NCBI RefSeq assembly: GCF_033807715.1
Contig: NC_084590.1
Coordinates: 3,104,001 to 3,168,000 of the forward strand
Origin: Cololabis saira
Taxonomy: Eukaryota > Chordata > Actinopteri > Beloniformes > Belonidae
Direction of reading: 5' to 3'
DNA length: 64,000 nt
Under the pieces are notes generated by a model. That model saw only the letters and a program-made list of their open reading frames with translations, had not been told where the DNA came from and made no database searches. The translations under genes and the position numbers were made by a program. This document shows, piece by piece, positions 46,735-56,913 of the stretch; the first letter of the stretch is position 1, and each line of letters starts with the position of its first letter.

Positions 46735-46854
46735 GGTAGGATGATTTGACAGATGAAAATAACTTGTCAGATCACGCTTCCACATAGATAAATGTTGATG
46801 TCTATGTGGAAGCGTGATCTGACGGGGTATTTTCATCTGTCAAATCATCCTACC
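46735..46854. repeat. 120-bp near-perfect hairpin
   Basis: Arms of about 54 bp: GGTAGGATGATTTGACAGAT ... ATCACGCTTCCACATAGA, loop AAATGTTGATG, then TCTATGTGGAAGCGTGAT ... ATCTGTCAAATCATCCTACC. The arm ends occur again singly just upstream (46690-46735). Confidence 0.9.
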
Positions 46855-46905
46855 TGCACGGCATGTCAGCGGTACAGGTCACGCCGGTGTCATGCCAAAA
46901 AGTGA

Positions 46906-47254
46906 TTGCCTGCCAGAATCTGATTTCTCCCCTGAAAATGGGTCTTTTCACTTGCCAAAAATTGATTGAAGGCCATCATCTTCCACCTCAGCAGTGGATC
47001 TTGCTGCTGCTCCATCACTGTCTTTTACTACATCATCAGATGCTGGGCGGCCTTCCAACTCACCCTACTGCCTGTCTGTCCCAAGCAGTCAGATGAAGAG
47101 GCAACTACAGCCAATAATGAAAGGTTGTTTCTACCTAAATATGACTTGATCTCATTCTTGAGCTTCAGAATCTGAAAATCTGACGTTTCAGCGCTATCGC
47201 TCAACAGGCTGCTCTGCGCGCTCCCGCGGCCAGAAATCAGATTCTGGCAGGCAA
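46906..47254. mobile_element. 349-bp TIR element carrying an inverted piece of LINE sequence
   Basis: 23-bp TIRs TTGCCTGCCAGAATCTGATT / AATCAGATTCTGGCAGGCAA. Positions 46977-47110 are the inverted copy of 45784-45917 with about two mismatches in 134 bp. Confidence 0.75.
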
Positions 47255-47668
47255 CTCACTCGCTTTATTTTTGTTAGTGATGCCACTACTGTGACCACCA
47301 AATAATGTGGTTTTCCTGCCTCCACCTCATCCACAACATCTCCATCTCAGTCTCCGCGAAATTTCACTTTCTGGTCTTCCCTGCCATGTAAAACACCGTT
47401 GATCGGCAGGTTCATTTATATGCAAATACAGTCACCAGGTGCTTTGCATTGACCATTTATGGTAAGAATTGGGCGTGTAGAGGGCGGGATATGAGGCGAA
47501 TTCACGTGCGCAACCTTCCAGCTGGAATGTGATTTATAAAGCGAACATTGCGTGCAAGTGCGCACGGTTTTATAAATCCAGATTTTTTTTGCGCCCGCCA
47601 TTTTCAGCTTTTGGGCGAACGTACACTTTTAGTATGAGTCCTACACACTCTTTTATAAATGAGGCCGC

Positions 47669-48590
47669 AGATTATGATCCGTCTTGCTGAGAGCAGGTCA
47701 TGCGCAGAGTTGTAGGCATCTTTGACATTTGCATAAAACAAATACAACGTTTTGTTTGCTCTTGACAAACTGTTGAAAGGTTTGAGATGTGGCAGAGTGA
47801 GAGACCTGGTTGAAATCACCTATGACGGCTACAAACATGCTGGGCTGTTGGGTCTGTAGCTGAGCAACAGCACAGCTGTCAACGTCACATGCAGGTTCTG
47901 TCTAAGCTGATGGCGGGATGTAAACTGCCACTACAATAACACTGGCAAACTACTCTTGGTAAATGATAAAGATGGAAACTGACAGCTAACAGTTCAATAT
48001 CCAGCTGCAGGAGCTCTGCTTTACAGTAACGTGTCCTGGATCCCACCATCTGTGGTTGACAAGCACTGCGATTTCACCACCCTTGCGTTTTCCACTTCTT
48101 TTCAAGTCCCTGTCTGCCCATATCGTCTAAAAGCTGGGCAGAAAGATGCTGAAGCTGGAGAAATGTTCCTGCAGCCATTTCTCGGTAAAACACTGGATAG
48201 TGCATTGCTGTAACTCCACATTTGTCCTCGTTAGCGCTTCAAGCTTATCCATCTTATTTGCGAGAGACCTGGCGTTATCAATGATCACATTTGGAAGCAC
48301 TGGTTTAAACTTCCTCTTCCTCTCTTTCTCTGCTGTGCTCCTGCTCTACATCCACAACGTCTTCTCTTCAACTCTTGGCGGTTTTGGAGTCTCAGTCTGG
48401 ATACAATTTGGCTTCTTGATATCTGGATCAGCTGCTCCTGCTTGTAAACAGTGCGTTCATTTCTCATTATAAAGGTGGAAAAGAGTAATAAAAATGGCAT
48501 TGAGATTCCTGCAACCATAATGCCTAAAAAGGTGTTACAAGTGGTGCTCACACATTGTTCATTCTGAACCCTCAGGCTTATCCTTGAAGT
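47669..48590 (-). mobile_element. Rex1-like LINE, endonuclease region
   Basis: The minus strand shows ...SNKTLYLFYANVKDAYNSA (endonuclease end, NKTLDLFYAN pattern), a VAVIGDFNQV-like segment near 47830-47800 and upstream degenerate endonuclease to about 48590. Several frameshifts. Same element as 45601-46260. Confidence 0.7.
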
Positions 48591-49057
48591 GAGCTAATAT
48601 ATGCCAGGTATACGTATATTTCACAGCAGAACTGTTTGTTCATGTGTGACAGCATGTTAAGTGCAGGCCGTAGTTGGTGTTGTGCGGCTGGGGTCAGCCT
48701 TCGTCTCACCAGAATCATACACGTATAACACGATGGAAGAAGCGTTCATTCTTTTGACCCATTGGTTTCTGAAGAGTTGTTTGGAAGCCAGCTTTTCTTC
48801 ATGTTGCTCGTGTAGCCAATGGGAACACATCCACATCCTCTTTAATAGGAAACAGGCTGAAAGAGCTCCAGAGCTGCCGTCAGACATTTACAGCAGAATA
48901 TACTATTTAATATGGCGACTTGAATCAAAAATGACATATTTATCACATTTAGCCGAACCTGGGTTAATACAAATGGATGGTTGCTACGCTAAGTGCAATG
49001 CCATGATAATGGAAAGAAGTGAAGTGATAATGACTGTCAATCAATTATATCATAATT

Positions 49058-49110
<53 letters not shown>

Positions 49111-49865
49111 AAATTAACAATTATTTGCATGTTGTCCATAGTTAACTCGCGATTAATCGCATATTAATCGCACATTTATTCACACATTTTTTTCTGTTCT
49201 AAATGACCTTAAGGTATTTTTTTTATTTGTTTTTAATACTGTTAACAACAGAAAGGGAAAATATGCTGCTTTATGCAAATGTTTATTCAACTTTCCACAA
49301 AAAAAAGCTTTTGACCTGAATGTAACATTCCTTCATAAATAAAAACACAATGTAGTCGCAACTTTACACTTGTAAAGACTAACTTAAGATTCCTTGTGTT
49401 TTTAAGCAGCTCAATGTAAAACAATGAACCATATGCATCATAAACATTGTACTACAAGTGCATTGGTCAGTTAAATGTTCCATGTAATTATGTCTAACCT
49501 CTAACAAAACATGGTGATACAGGGTGATCGCCTTTTTTGCAGCTGCTATCCAGCGTTGTCTGCGTTTCACGAGGGAGGGGGGGGGGTGCGCTCCGGATCC
49601 CGGCACAGTTCATCCAAGTGAGGGCCGCGGCTTTGTGGCGCTCGACTGCAAAGCCCGCTGAGCTTCGGAGTCATTCCTTAATTTCCTTTGTTTTAAGACC
49701 ATGCGGTCAACGTTAAGACAATGTGGTCTTGAAATCGAGGGTTCACATAGGAACGTGGCCCAACACGAGACACAGGTGCACACGATCAGGGCAATTGGGA
49801 ACAAGGGAACTCAAGACATAGCTTAACTGAAGGACATGGGGTTTCAAAATAAAACAGGAACTTAA
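48591..49865. other. No gene seen; (AT)n at 49062-49110
   Basis: A 168-codon frame at 48661-49167 runs into an AT microsatellite and has no recognisable domain. A GATTAATCGC repeat follows near 49150. Poly-G tract near 49575. Confidence 0.5.
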
Positions 49866-50335
49866 AAGGGACCATATAATACCTATTTTAAACAGGCTTA
49901 TATCTTAAAAACAAGCTTTTGATTGTTTTTGCTAAATAAATTAGAAATTCAGCCTCTGAGCCATGTCTTTATCTTCCCATTCTCTAACCTCATTATCTAT
50001 GCAGGATTCTGAGTGGGCGGGGCTATGATAATGAGGCGCTGTGCTGATTGGCTGCCTGAATGATGCGACACAACGCTACAAGAAAATGATGGAAGCTCCG
50101 GCCGGCGGAGTTAGTTGTGGGCATGGTTTCACACATCGCTCCTGTCGTTACGTAACGATGGGAGCAGAATCTTATTGGCTCGTAGATCCACATCACACTG
50201 GACGGCTCATCCAGGCGGCTGTACAGACACTGCAGAATCTGGTTATTTCCTCCTTCTCTGAGTTGGCAGGCTGAGGGGAGACCACTTTATATATGTTAAA
50301 GCAAGAGAAAACCTGGTTTTCATAATAGGTCCCCT
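49866..50335. mobile_element. TTAA-target MITE, 470 bp
   Basis: TTAA at 49862-49865 and 50336-50339. Ends AAGGGACCATATAATACCTA / TTTTCATAATAGGTCCCCT. Different TIR from the 36820 family. Confidence 0.8.
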
Positions 50336-50620
50336 TTAACTACACAACTGAAAAAACCCCAAAACCATGACATGAACTCAAAACCTTGACAAAAAGTCAA
50401 TATAATGAATACCATTGTGAAAGAGTTTTTGGTCTCTGATAATGTGTTACATAGAAAGGTTATTACGGTATGTTAAACGATGTAAAGTCAGTGTTGCAAA
50501 TTCTTGAATAGGATAAATGATGGCCTATCTGCTACCTATATTGTAGCTGCAATATAATTATTGATTTGATTGTTGCTGAGGAATTAATACAGATCATGTC
50601 TTTTCTTACTGTCTCTGCAG

Positions 50621-51383
50621 TCAATGCAGTCTTCCAGAAGCTCTCCGTCCCAGGGGCTGAGAAACCAGCAAGAGCATGTCTCGCGTCTCCTCCACTGCCA
50701 AGCACTATGCTGGCACCTCCTACACGAGCCACTACAGCTCCTACAGCTCTTCCCTGACGCCGGGCCTTCGCTATTTCAGTGAGCGGGACAGACTGCCCAT
50801 CTCCTCCTCAGGTTACTCTCCATCCAGCTATCTGACGAGCTCTGTTGGCCGTAGCCACAACTACAGCACCTCCTCAGAACCCACCGGCAGTCGAGGTAGA
50901 ACCCTCCCACATACCGACATCCTCAGAAGCAGCAGTACCAGCCACCGGACTGAAAGCTTGAGTAGAACTCCTGTCAGGAGCATCTTGGGATCAGGTCTGA
51001 GTGGGGGGTCTACTTATTCCGGCTACAGTTCCTACTCATCATCTCCAGCCCAGTCTAGCTACCTCTCTTCTTCACGACGAAAATCTGCGTCACAGAATGA
51101 CTTGAGCAGGGACTTAGCTACTCTGAGGCTCAACGATGCCGCTTCCTCTTCGTACACCCCTCGATCTTCCAGCTACCGCAGTCAAACGACAGATGTGTCT
51201 GATTCATATGGCACGAGATCCCACCTGGGTTACTCGAGTCTTCTACGGAGCTCCACTCGGGAGCCCTTCTCCCAGAGCTCCAACCAGGAAGCCTTGAGGG
51301 ACAGCAGCAGTAGATCATATAAATCTTCTAAATGGGAGCCAAGAAGCCGTGATCCGTCCGACCTCTCAACCGGGAATCCTACG
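50621..51383 (+). CDS. usp2: usp2, N-terminal exon of the long (USP2a/USP2-69) isoform
   Basis: Exon with acceptor CTGTCTCTGCAG before 50621 and donor GTGAGC at 51384. 5' UTR 50621-50675; ATG at 50676; 236 codons to 51383, phase 0. Ser/Tyr-rich, intrinsically disordered extension starting MSRVSSTAKHY. Human USP2 long isoform, as I recall it, begins MSQLSSTLKRY and shares LGSGLSGGS and the SQSDLARDFSSLR pattern; here they are LGSGLSGGS at about residues 106-114 and SQNDLSRDLATLR at 142-154. USP2 is a cysteine deubiquitinase. This isoform-specific region does not contain the catalytic domain; the Cys-box exons should lie downstream of 64 kb. The acceptor implies an upstream 5' UTR exon not identified here. 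The intron that follows is full of transposons. Confidence 0.85.
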
Positions 51384-51590
51384 GTGAGCCAAAGTCCTCT
51401 GTTGTTGCTCTGTTTTTTTGTTGCAGAGCGCATCTGTTTTGCAACAAAAGGGAGTACTTGTTTAGTTATTCATTTAGGTTATTAATAACTGTCATTGGAC
51501 AGTTATTAACTTCTCTTATTCAAATAAATCAGAATTTATTAAAACAAGTATCAAAGATGGTGAAATGGTCAACATTTGGAATAAAGTTCT

Positions 51591-52727
51591 GGGGCCTCAT
51601 TTATAAAGCTTGCTTGCGCACAAAACAGGGCTGAAAGATGCGCAAGCACCTTCTACGCAAAGGTTGGGATTTAAAAAGAAAAAACTAACCGAAAAATGTG
51701 CGTATCCCTACGCCAACCCTGACCCTCCCGTAGGAACTTACTTAAGATATGGGGAACTGGCGACGCAGGCGGTGAGGTGGTGAAATGAAGCCAGATTCAT
51801 GTCATACTCTTAATAATGTCATCAGATATCAGACTTATAATTAAATAGCGCTGATCGTGTCCCTCTGTGTTTCAAGCTCAGTGCAGGCGTAAGCCTAAAT
51901 TATGGGTCCGCGTTAAAACGACGCAGATCCTACGCCGTAGGGTACGCGGCGACGAGCGTCTACGCCGTAGGGTCTGCGTTGGTGACGCGGAACCATACAT
52001 GTAAATCAGCCCTGAGCAGCACTGAGGGGAGGAGGGGGAGGGGGAGCGGGGCGGCCGGGCCGTCTTCGCATCGTCTTCGCACAGGGTGTCTTAATGATTT
52101 GCAATTACAGGCTGAGCCTACCGTTAGTTTTTAAACTGTAAAAAGTGGGGGGGACAAGTACATGATTTTGAAAAGTGAGGGGGACATGTCCCCCCTGTCC
52201 CCAGTGGAAATTGCGCCCTTGGTCCGTGGCACTCACGTCGTTTAGCGCAGCAACGACGTGCTGCCACTCACTCGCTTTATTTTATACTATTTATATACTT
52301 TTTATACTTTTACTGTAACCACCAAATATTGTGGCTTTCCTGCCTCCACCTCATTCACAACATCTCCATCTCAGTCTCCGTGAAATTTAGTGGCACGGTG
52401 GCTCGACACGTCTCATTCATCCTGACGCCGAAACAGGCTGCAGGAAGCCGCTGCGCATGCTCAGCAGGCTCAATCATATGCAAATACTACTTTGCATTGC
52501 CCATTTATAGTATAATGTGGGCGTGCAGAGGGCGGGATATGAGGCGAATTCACCTGCGCAACCTTCCAGCTGGACTGTGATTTATAAAGCGAAACATTGC
52601 GTGCAAGTGTGCGTGCACACGGTTTTATAAATCCAGATTTTTTTGGGTGGTTGGTAGATTTTTCGGCTTTTGGGTTTACATGCACTTTTAGTATGAATCC
52701 TACGCACTCTTTTATAAATGAGGCCCC
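51591..52727. mobile_element. GGGGCCTCATTTATAAA-family element, second copy
   Basis: Left end GGGGCCTCATTTATAAAGC, right end CTTTTATAAATGAGGCCCC (19-bp TIR). Internal sequence parallels 46265-47668 (GCTTGCTTGCGCACAAAACAG, GGCGAATTCACCTGCGC). Contains a palindromic MITE at 51890-52015 and a GGGGGACATGTCCCCC word at 52171. No transposase. Confidence 0.8.
51890..52015. mobile_element. Palindromic MITE (CCTACGCCGTAGG family), copy 2
   Basis: TAAATTATGGGTCCGCGTTA ... GATCCTACGCCGTAGGGTAC, then CTACGCCGTAGGGTCTGCG ... GGAACCATACATG. Centre shortened compared with the 19612 copy. Confidence 0.8.
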
Positions 52728-52798
52728 TGATGTCTAAACTACACATAAGCAAACGATTAACTAAGCATGAAGCATAAATAATAGAAATATCTATGTGC

Positions 52799-52837
52799 AT
52801 GCATGTATGTGTGGGTGTGTGCGTGTGTGCGTGCATG

Positions 52838-52878
<41 letters not shown>
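52799..52878. repeat. (GT)n microsatellite
   Basis: TG-rich with a pure GT run at 52840-52877. It is followed by an unrecognised stretch 52880-53470 with short open frames but no domain. Confidence 0.9.
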
Positions 52879-52879
<1 letters not shown>

Positions 52880-53470
52880 GATGGCTATGAATCCAGGTAT
52901 TGTAAACGGACAAGATGGGGGACAAAATCATGTGGTAAACGGAGTCTCTTGGGATTTAAAATGGCGGATGAAGTTACGTCGCACCCAGCAAGAACAAAGG
53001 GGCAAGATAAGAATACACTTGCAAGGGTTAGTAAGGAAAAAAAAAGAAAGAAAGGGAAAGCTGGTTTGATTTCACACCACTGGCACCTTTAGTGCTCCAC
53101 TGTTTCCCCACACAGGAGTTTGGGTGTAAAGCAAGTTTCACCAGACTCGTGCAAAACCACGTTCAAAAGGCCCAGCTGCATGACCCTGCAATAGTTCACC
53201 AAGACACTTGTAAGGATTGAACATGTGCACACCTCGGCGGGCCCCTGATCTGCTTATGGAAACAGCACACCCAGCACTAACTGATCTACGCTATCTCTAC
53301 CCAGACACCAGCCTTTTACTCTTAGGGTGCTTTTAGGGTGAGCAGGTAAAGAGCTTTGCCAGGGGACACCATGAGCCCTGAGTGCTGCTCTCAACTGTAG
53401 ATAAAAGAAAAAGGAGGAACCTGGCAGATCAGGAAAAGAAAGTAGTCGTTGGTCATTATAAATCTCTTTA

Positions 53471-53944
53471 AGGGTGCTTTCACACCTGTCCCGTTTGGAG
53501 CAGTTGTTCCGGAACAGGGAGCGTTTCCCCCTAAAGATCGGTTCGTTTGGTATATGTGAACACAGCAATCGCGCTCGGATGCGGCACAAAACAAGTGAGC
53601 CGAGATCTCCTAGGAGAGTAGGTCTCGGCTCGCTTCCATTCCAGACCTGGAGCGGTTCTTTTGCAGTGAGAACATAATCCACACAGTAACCCACACAACT
53701 CACTCATAACTGTGGTACGATGCTCCATAGTTGTTGTTTTTCCCGGGGTACGGAAGAGGAAACTCCTTCCACGTTCATTTCTGACCAATGAGAGAACAGT
53801 TGATTCATGGCATTTGTTAACTTTGAACCGCTACAGACGGTTGCCTTGTGAACACAAACGCCACAAACAAAAAACAAAACAACTGTATCGATTTAGCCCC
53901 TCAATCGGAACAAAACAAACGGGCCACAGGTCTGAAAGCACCCT
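53471..53944. mobile_element. Harbinger-like MITE, 474 bp, full copy
   Basis: TIRs AGGGTGCTTTCACACCTG / CAGGTCTGAAAGCACCCT. Flanks TTA (53468-53470) and TTG (53945-53947), consistent with a mutated 3-bp TSD. Contains CGAGCCGAGA / TCTCGGCTCG inverted words. Confidence 0.8.
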
Positions 53945-54640
53945 TTGTGACTTTAGGGATGATCGGGGGTGTCCTGGTGTTTTGGGGAAACCCACAGATT
54001 CTGGCCACAAGCTAACAGCTTGTTGGTCTGTACGCTTTGCCGGCGGTCCAGCTGTGTGTGAGTATCTATCTGTCTGTCTGTCTGTTTGTTTCTGAACGGA
54101 GGAATGCAGGGTCGCTGGTAGCCGAGTTGTCCTCCTTCCCTGGTCACCTGAAGCTTTTCACATTGTCTGGTTGGTCCTCCGTTCTGCCTGTCAGGGTGTC
54201 AGAATGTTCCTAGGTCTATTCTAACACGTGTGGTAACCAGTAACCACTTTTCGCAGACGCAGCTGGATGGATGGCCCCTTGACTAATGGCTAGACATGCT
54301 GAGATGGGTTGTAGTCTTTTTAAAACGTAAGGATGGAAAGATGTTGTGCTTTCTGGAGAAGGTCAGGGAAACCGACAATGGGGGAGCTGCTACCATTATT
54401 TGCGGTCTGTGTCCCAAATGGGGTCCCAAATTCTTCCAGGTACAGTTCATTAAGGTCGAAAGTACAAAGGGGGTTCCTCCCTACCTCTGCACTTATCGGT
54501 CATCTAGTCGAAGGCTCATGATAGTCATTCCAAGTAGTCTGACTCAAGGCCAAACTATCTGGTGGCATCTGCCCCTCACCTCAGTCCTCAGGTTGGGAGG
54601 GGTGTCTTGCTTTCCGGTTGTTGTTCCTTTCTAGGGCGGG
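53945..54640. other. Unrecognised sequence
   Basis: Contains a short TCTG repeat (about 54068-54089) and a plus-strand frame 54296-54634 with no motif I can name. No gene called. Confidence 0.4.
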
Positions 54641-54900
54641 TCCTCCAATCATCCAATGATCCAAGGATTGGCGGTTCGACCCCCCCCCCCCCCCCCCCCC
54701 CCCCCCCAGTCATCTGTTGTGTCCTTGGGCAACACACTTTATTCTCCTTGCCTCCAGTAAGGGTGCAAGGCGTGTAAATGTGTATGAATGTTCTGGTGAT
54801 GGTCGGAGGCCGTTGGCGCAGATTTCCACGTTCCTGTCAGCCTGTCCCAGGGCAGCTGTGGCTACACATGTAGTTTACCATCACCAAGAATGAATGAATT
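54641..54900 (+). repeat. Dispersed SINE-like repeat with poly-C28
   Basis: GGCGGTTCGAC resembles an RNA polymerase III B box, followed by C28 (54680-54707), then TGTGTCCTTGGGCAACACAC and GTCCCAGGGCAGCTGTGGCT, words common in fish retroposons, and a GAATGAATGAAT end. tRNA origin not shown. Confidence 0.55.
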
Positions 54901-54907
54901 GCTCATT

Positions 54908-55034
54908 CTTTTTGTCAGACAAGAATTTTTAGGTTTTTTTAAATACCTCACATGTTTCAGTGATTCCTTTCACCTTCATCGCCGTAACATGTCAGGTGTT
55001 TAAAAAAAACAAAAATTCTTGTCTGACAAGAAAA
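54908..55034. repeat. Inverted repeat, arms about 45 bp
   Basis: TTTTTGTCAGACAAGAATTT ... ACCTCACATGT, spacer of about 35 bp, then ACATGTCAGGTG ... AAATTCTTGTCTGACAAGAA. Confidence 0.85.
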
Positions 55035-55122
55035 TTTGAAAATTAAATTGTAAAGCCATGAACAAAATGAACTTTATCAAATCCTTCCTAAGGTGTTCAG
55101 GACCAGAAATAATAATCTTGGT

Positions 55123-56913
55123 TTATTCGGAATTTAGAAGCAAAAAAATTCCAGACATCCAGTCCTTGATGTCCCTCAGACATGCCTGAAGTTTAACTAA
55201 CGGTTCTGTTTCATCCGGCTTCATAGACAAGTAGAGCTGCGTATCATCAGCATAACAATTAAAGTGTATGCCGTGATTCTGGATTATACTTCCCAAGGGC
55301 TGCATGTATAAACTAAACAAGATTGGCCCTAGCACTGAACCCTGCGGAACACCATAACAGACCCTTGACTGTTCTGAAGAAACCTTATGTACATGAACAA
55401 ACTGGAATCTGTCAGATAGATATGATTTAAACCAACGTAGAGCTGTCCCTTTAATCCCAACAACATGCTCTAACCTGTGCAGTAAAATGCCATGATCTAC
55501 AGTGTCAAAACCAGCACTGAGGTCCAGTAGAACCAGTATGGACACTAATCCCTTATCTGAGGTCCAGTAGAACCAGTATGGACCCTAATCCCTTATCTGA
55601 GGTCCAGTAGAACCAGTATGGACCCTAATCCCTTATCTGAGGTCCAGTAGAACCAGTATGGACACTAATCCCTTATCTGAGGTCCAGTAGAACCAGTATG
55701 GACACTAATCCCTTATCTGAGGTCCAGTAGAACCAGTATGGACACTAATCCCTTATCTGAGGTGCAGTAGAACCAGTATGGACACTAATCCCTTATCTGA
55801 GGTGCAGTAGAACCAGTATGGACACTAATCCCTTATCTGAGGTCCAGTAGAACCAGTATGGACACTAATCCCTTATCTGAGGTCCAGTAGAACCAGTATG
55901 GACACTAATCCCTTATCTGAGGTGCAGTAGAACCAGTATGGACACTAATCCCTTATCTGAGGTGCAGTAGAACCAGTATGGACACTAACCCCTTATCTGA
56001 GGCCATAAGAAGGTCATTCGTGACTCGAACCAGTGCTGTCTCTGTGCTATGATGCATTCTGAACCCTGACTGAAAGACTTCAAACAGATCATTTCTATAC
56101 AAATAGTCACATAACTGGCTTGAAACTGCCTTTTCCAGAATTTTAGACACAAATGGAAGGTTGGAAATTGGCCTATAATTAGCTAAGATGTCAGGGTCAA
56201 GAGAAGGTTTTTTAAGTAAAGGTTTAATTACTGCCACTTTGAAAACCTGTGGTACATATCCTAAGTTTAGGGATAGGTTGATTTGGTCCAGTATTGTCGT
56301 ACCAATAAGAGAAAAAACATTTTTGAATAGTGGAGTCGGGATGGGGTCTAACATACATGTGGTAGACTTAGCTCTATTGACGAGTGAGGTCAGCTCAGGG
56401 AGGTCTATAGGATCAAAACAGTCTAGAGACAAGTCAGAGCCTAGGGAAGTCGCTAAAGCTGAAGAAACGCCCACAACCGGCTGGTTGATTTCTTCTCTAA
56501 TTCTCGTGATTTTACTGTTAAAGAAGCTCATAAAGTCCTCACTACTGAGAGCTGCAGGAATACACGGCTCCACAGAGTTGTGACTCTTTGTCAGCCTGGC
56601 TACAGTGCTGAACAGAAAACGTGGGTTACTTTTGTTATCCTCTATCAACGTTGAATAATAAGCTGTTCTGGCTTTGCAAATGGCTTTTTGATATACTATT
56701 ATCTTTTCATTCACTATAGGTATCTACAGACTTACAGGAGCATCACTTCCATTTTATGCACGTTTTGTTTCAACATGCAGATATCTGAATTATACCAGGG
56801 AGTTAAGCTCCTATGGTTGGTCCTTCTCAAAGAACCAACTTCATCTAAAGCTGAATGCAACAAATCAGCAGTGTTACTAACAAGGAAATCAACATCTGCA
56901 GAGGTAGAACCCA
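55123..56913 (-). mobile_element. L2 LINE, RT and linker, with 12-unit internal minisatellite
   Basis: Reading leftward: linker ([18 protein letters not shown]), RT N-terminus ([18 protein letters not shown]), then the tandem array 56000-55521, then RT motif A (LDLSAGFDTVDH), B (GVPQGSVLGP), C (CYADDTQLY) and an abrupt end at about 55123 after LLLNSE. Interrupted at 56914 by a Harbinger element; its endonuclease side resumes at 58372-58476. Confidence 0.9.
55521..56000 (-). repeat. 12 x 40-bp minisatellite inside the L2 RT ORF
   Basis: Exactly twelve 40-bp units from 55521 (GGTCCAGTAGAACCAGTATG ... CCCTTATCTGA). Same unit as at 28839 on the opposite strand. Variants: GGTGCAG in units 7, 8, 11 and 12; GACCCTAAT in units 2 and 3. 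Each unit places a TAA in the RT frame, so the ORF is interrupted. Confidence 0.98.

Larger units (their letters stand above)
46265..47668. mobile_element. MITE-type element of the GGGGCCTCATTTATAAA family, with nested insertions
   Basis: Left end GGGGCCTCATCTATAAAGC, right end CTTTTATAAATGAGGCC. Subterminal words GCTTGCTTGCGCACAAAACAG and GTGCGCACGGTTTTATAAAT. No transposase. It contains a hairpin at 46735-46854 and a TIR element at 46906-47254. The same family is at 51591-52727. TIR resembles those of Harbinger-type elements such as 56914-58371. Confidence 0.75.

Noticed and set aside
48661..49167. 168-codon ORF as a gene
   Set aside because: No domain, ends in an AT microsatellite, no splice or promoter evidence.
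54670..54690. tRNA gene (GGTTCGA word; also 57108-57120 on the minus strand)
   Set aside because: Only a B-box-like word; no A box or cloverleaf. Treated as SINE/RTE-like.
55521..56000. CRISPR-like array of 40-bp repeats
   Set aside because: Units are directly abutting with no spacers and lie in a LINE ORF of a vertebrate genome.
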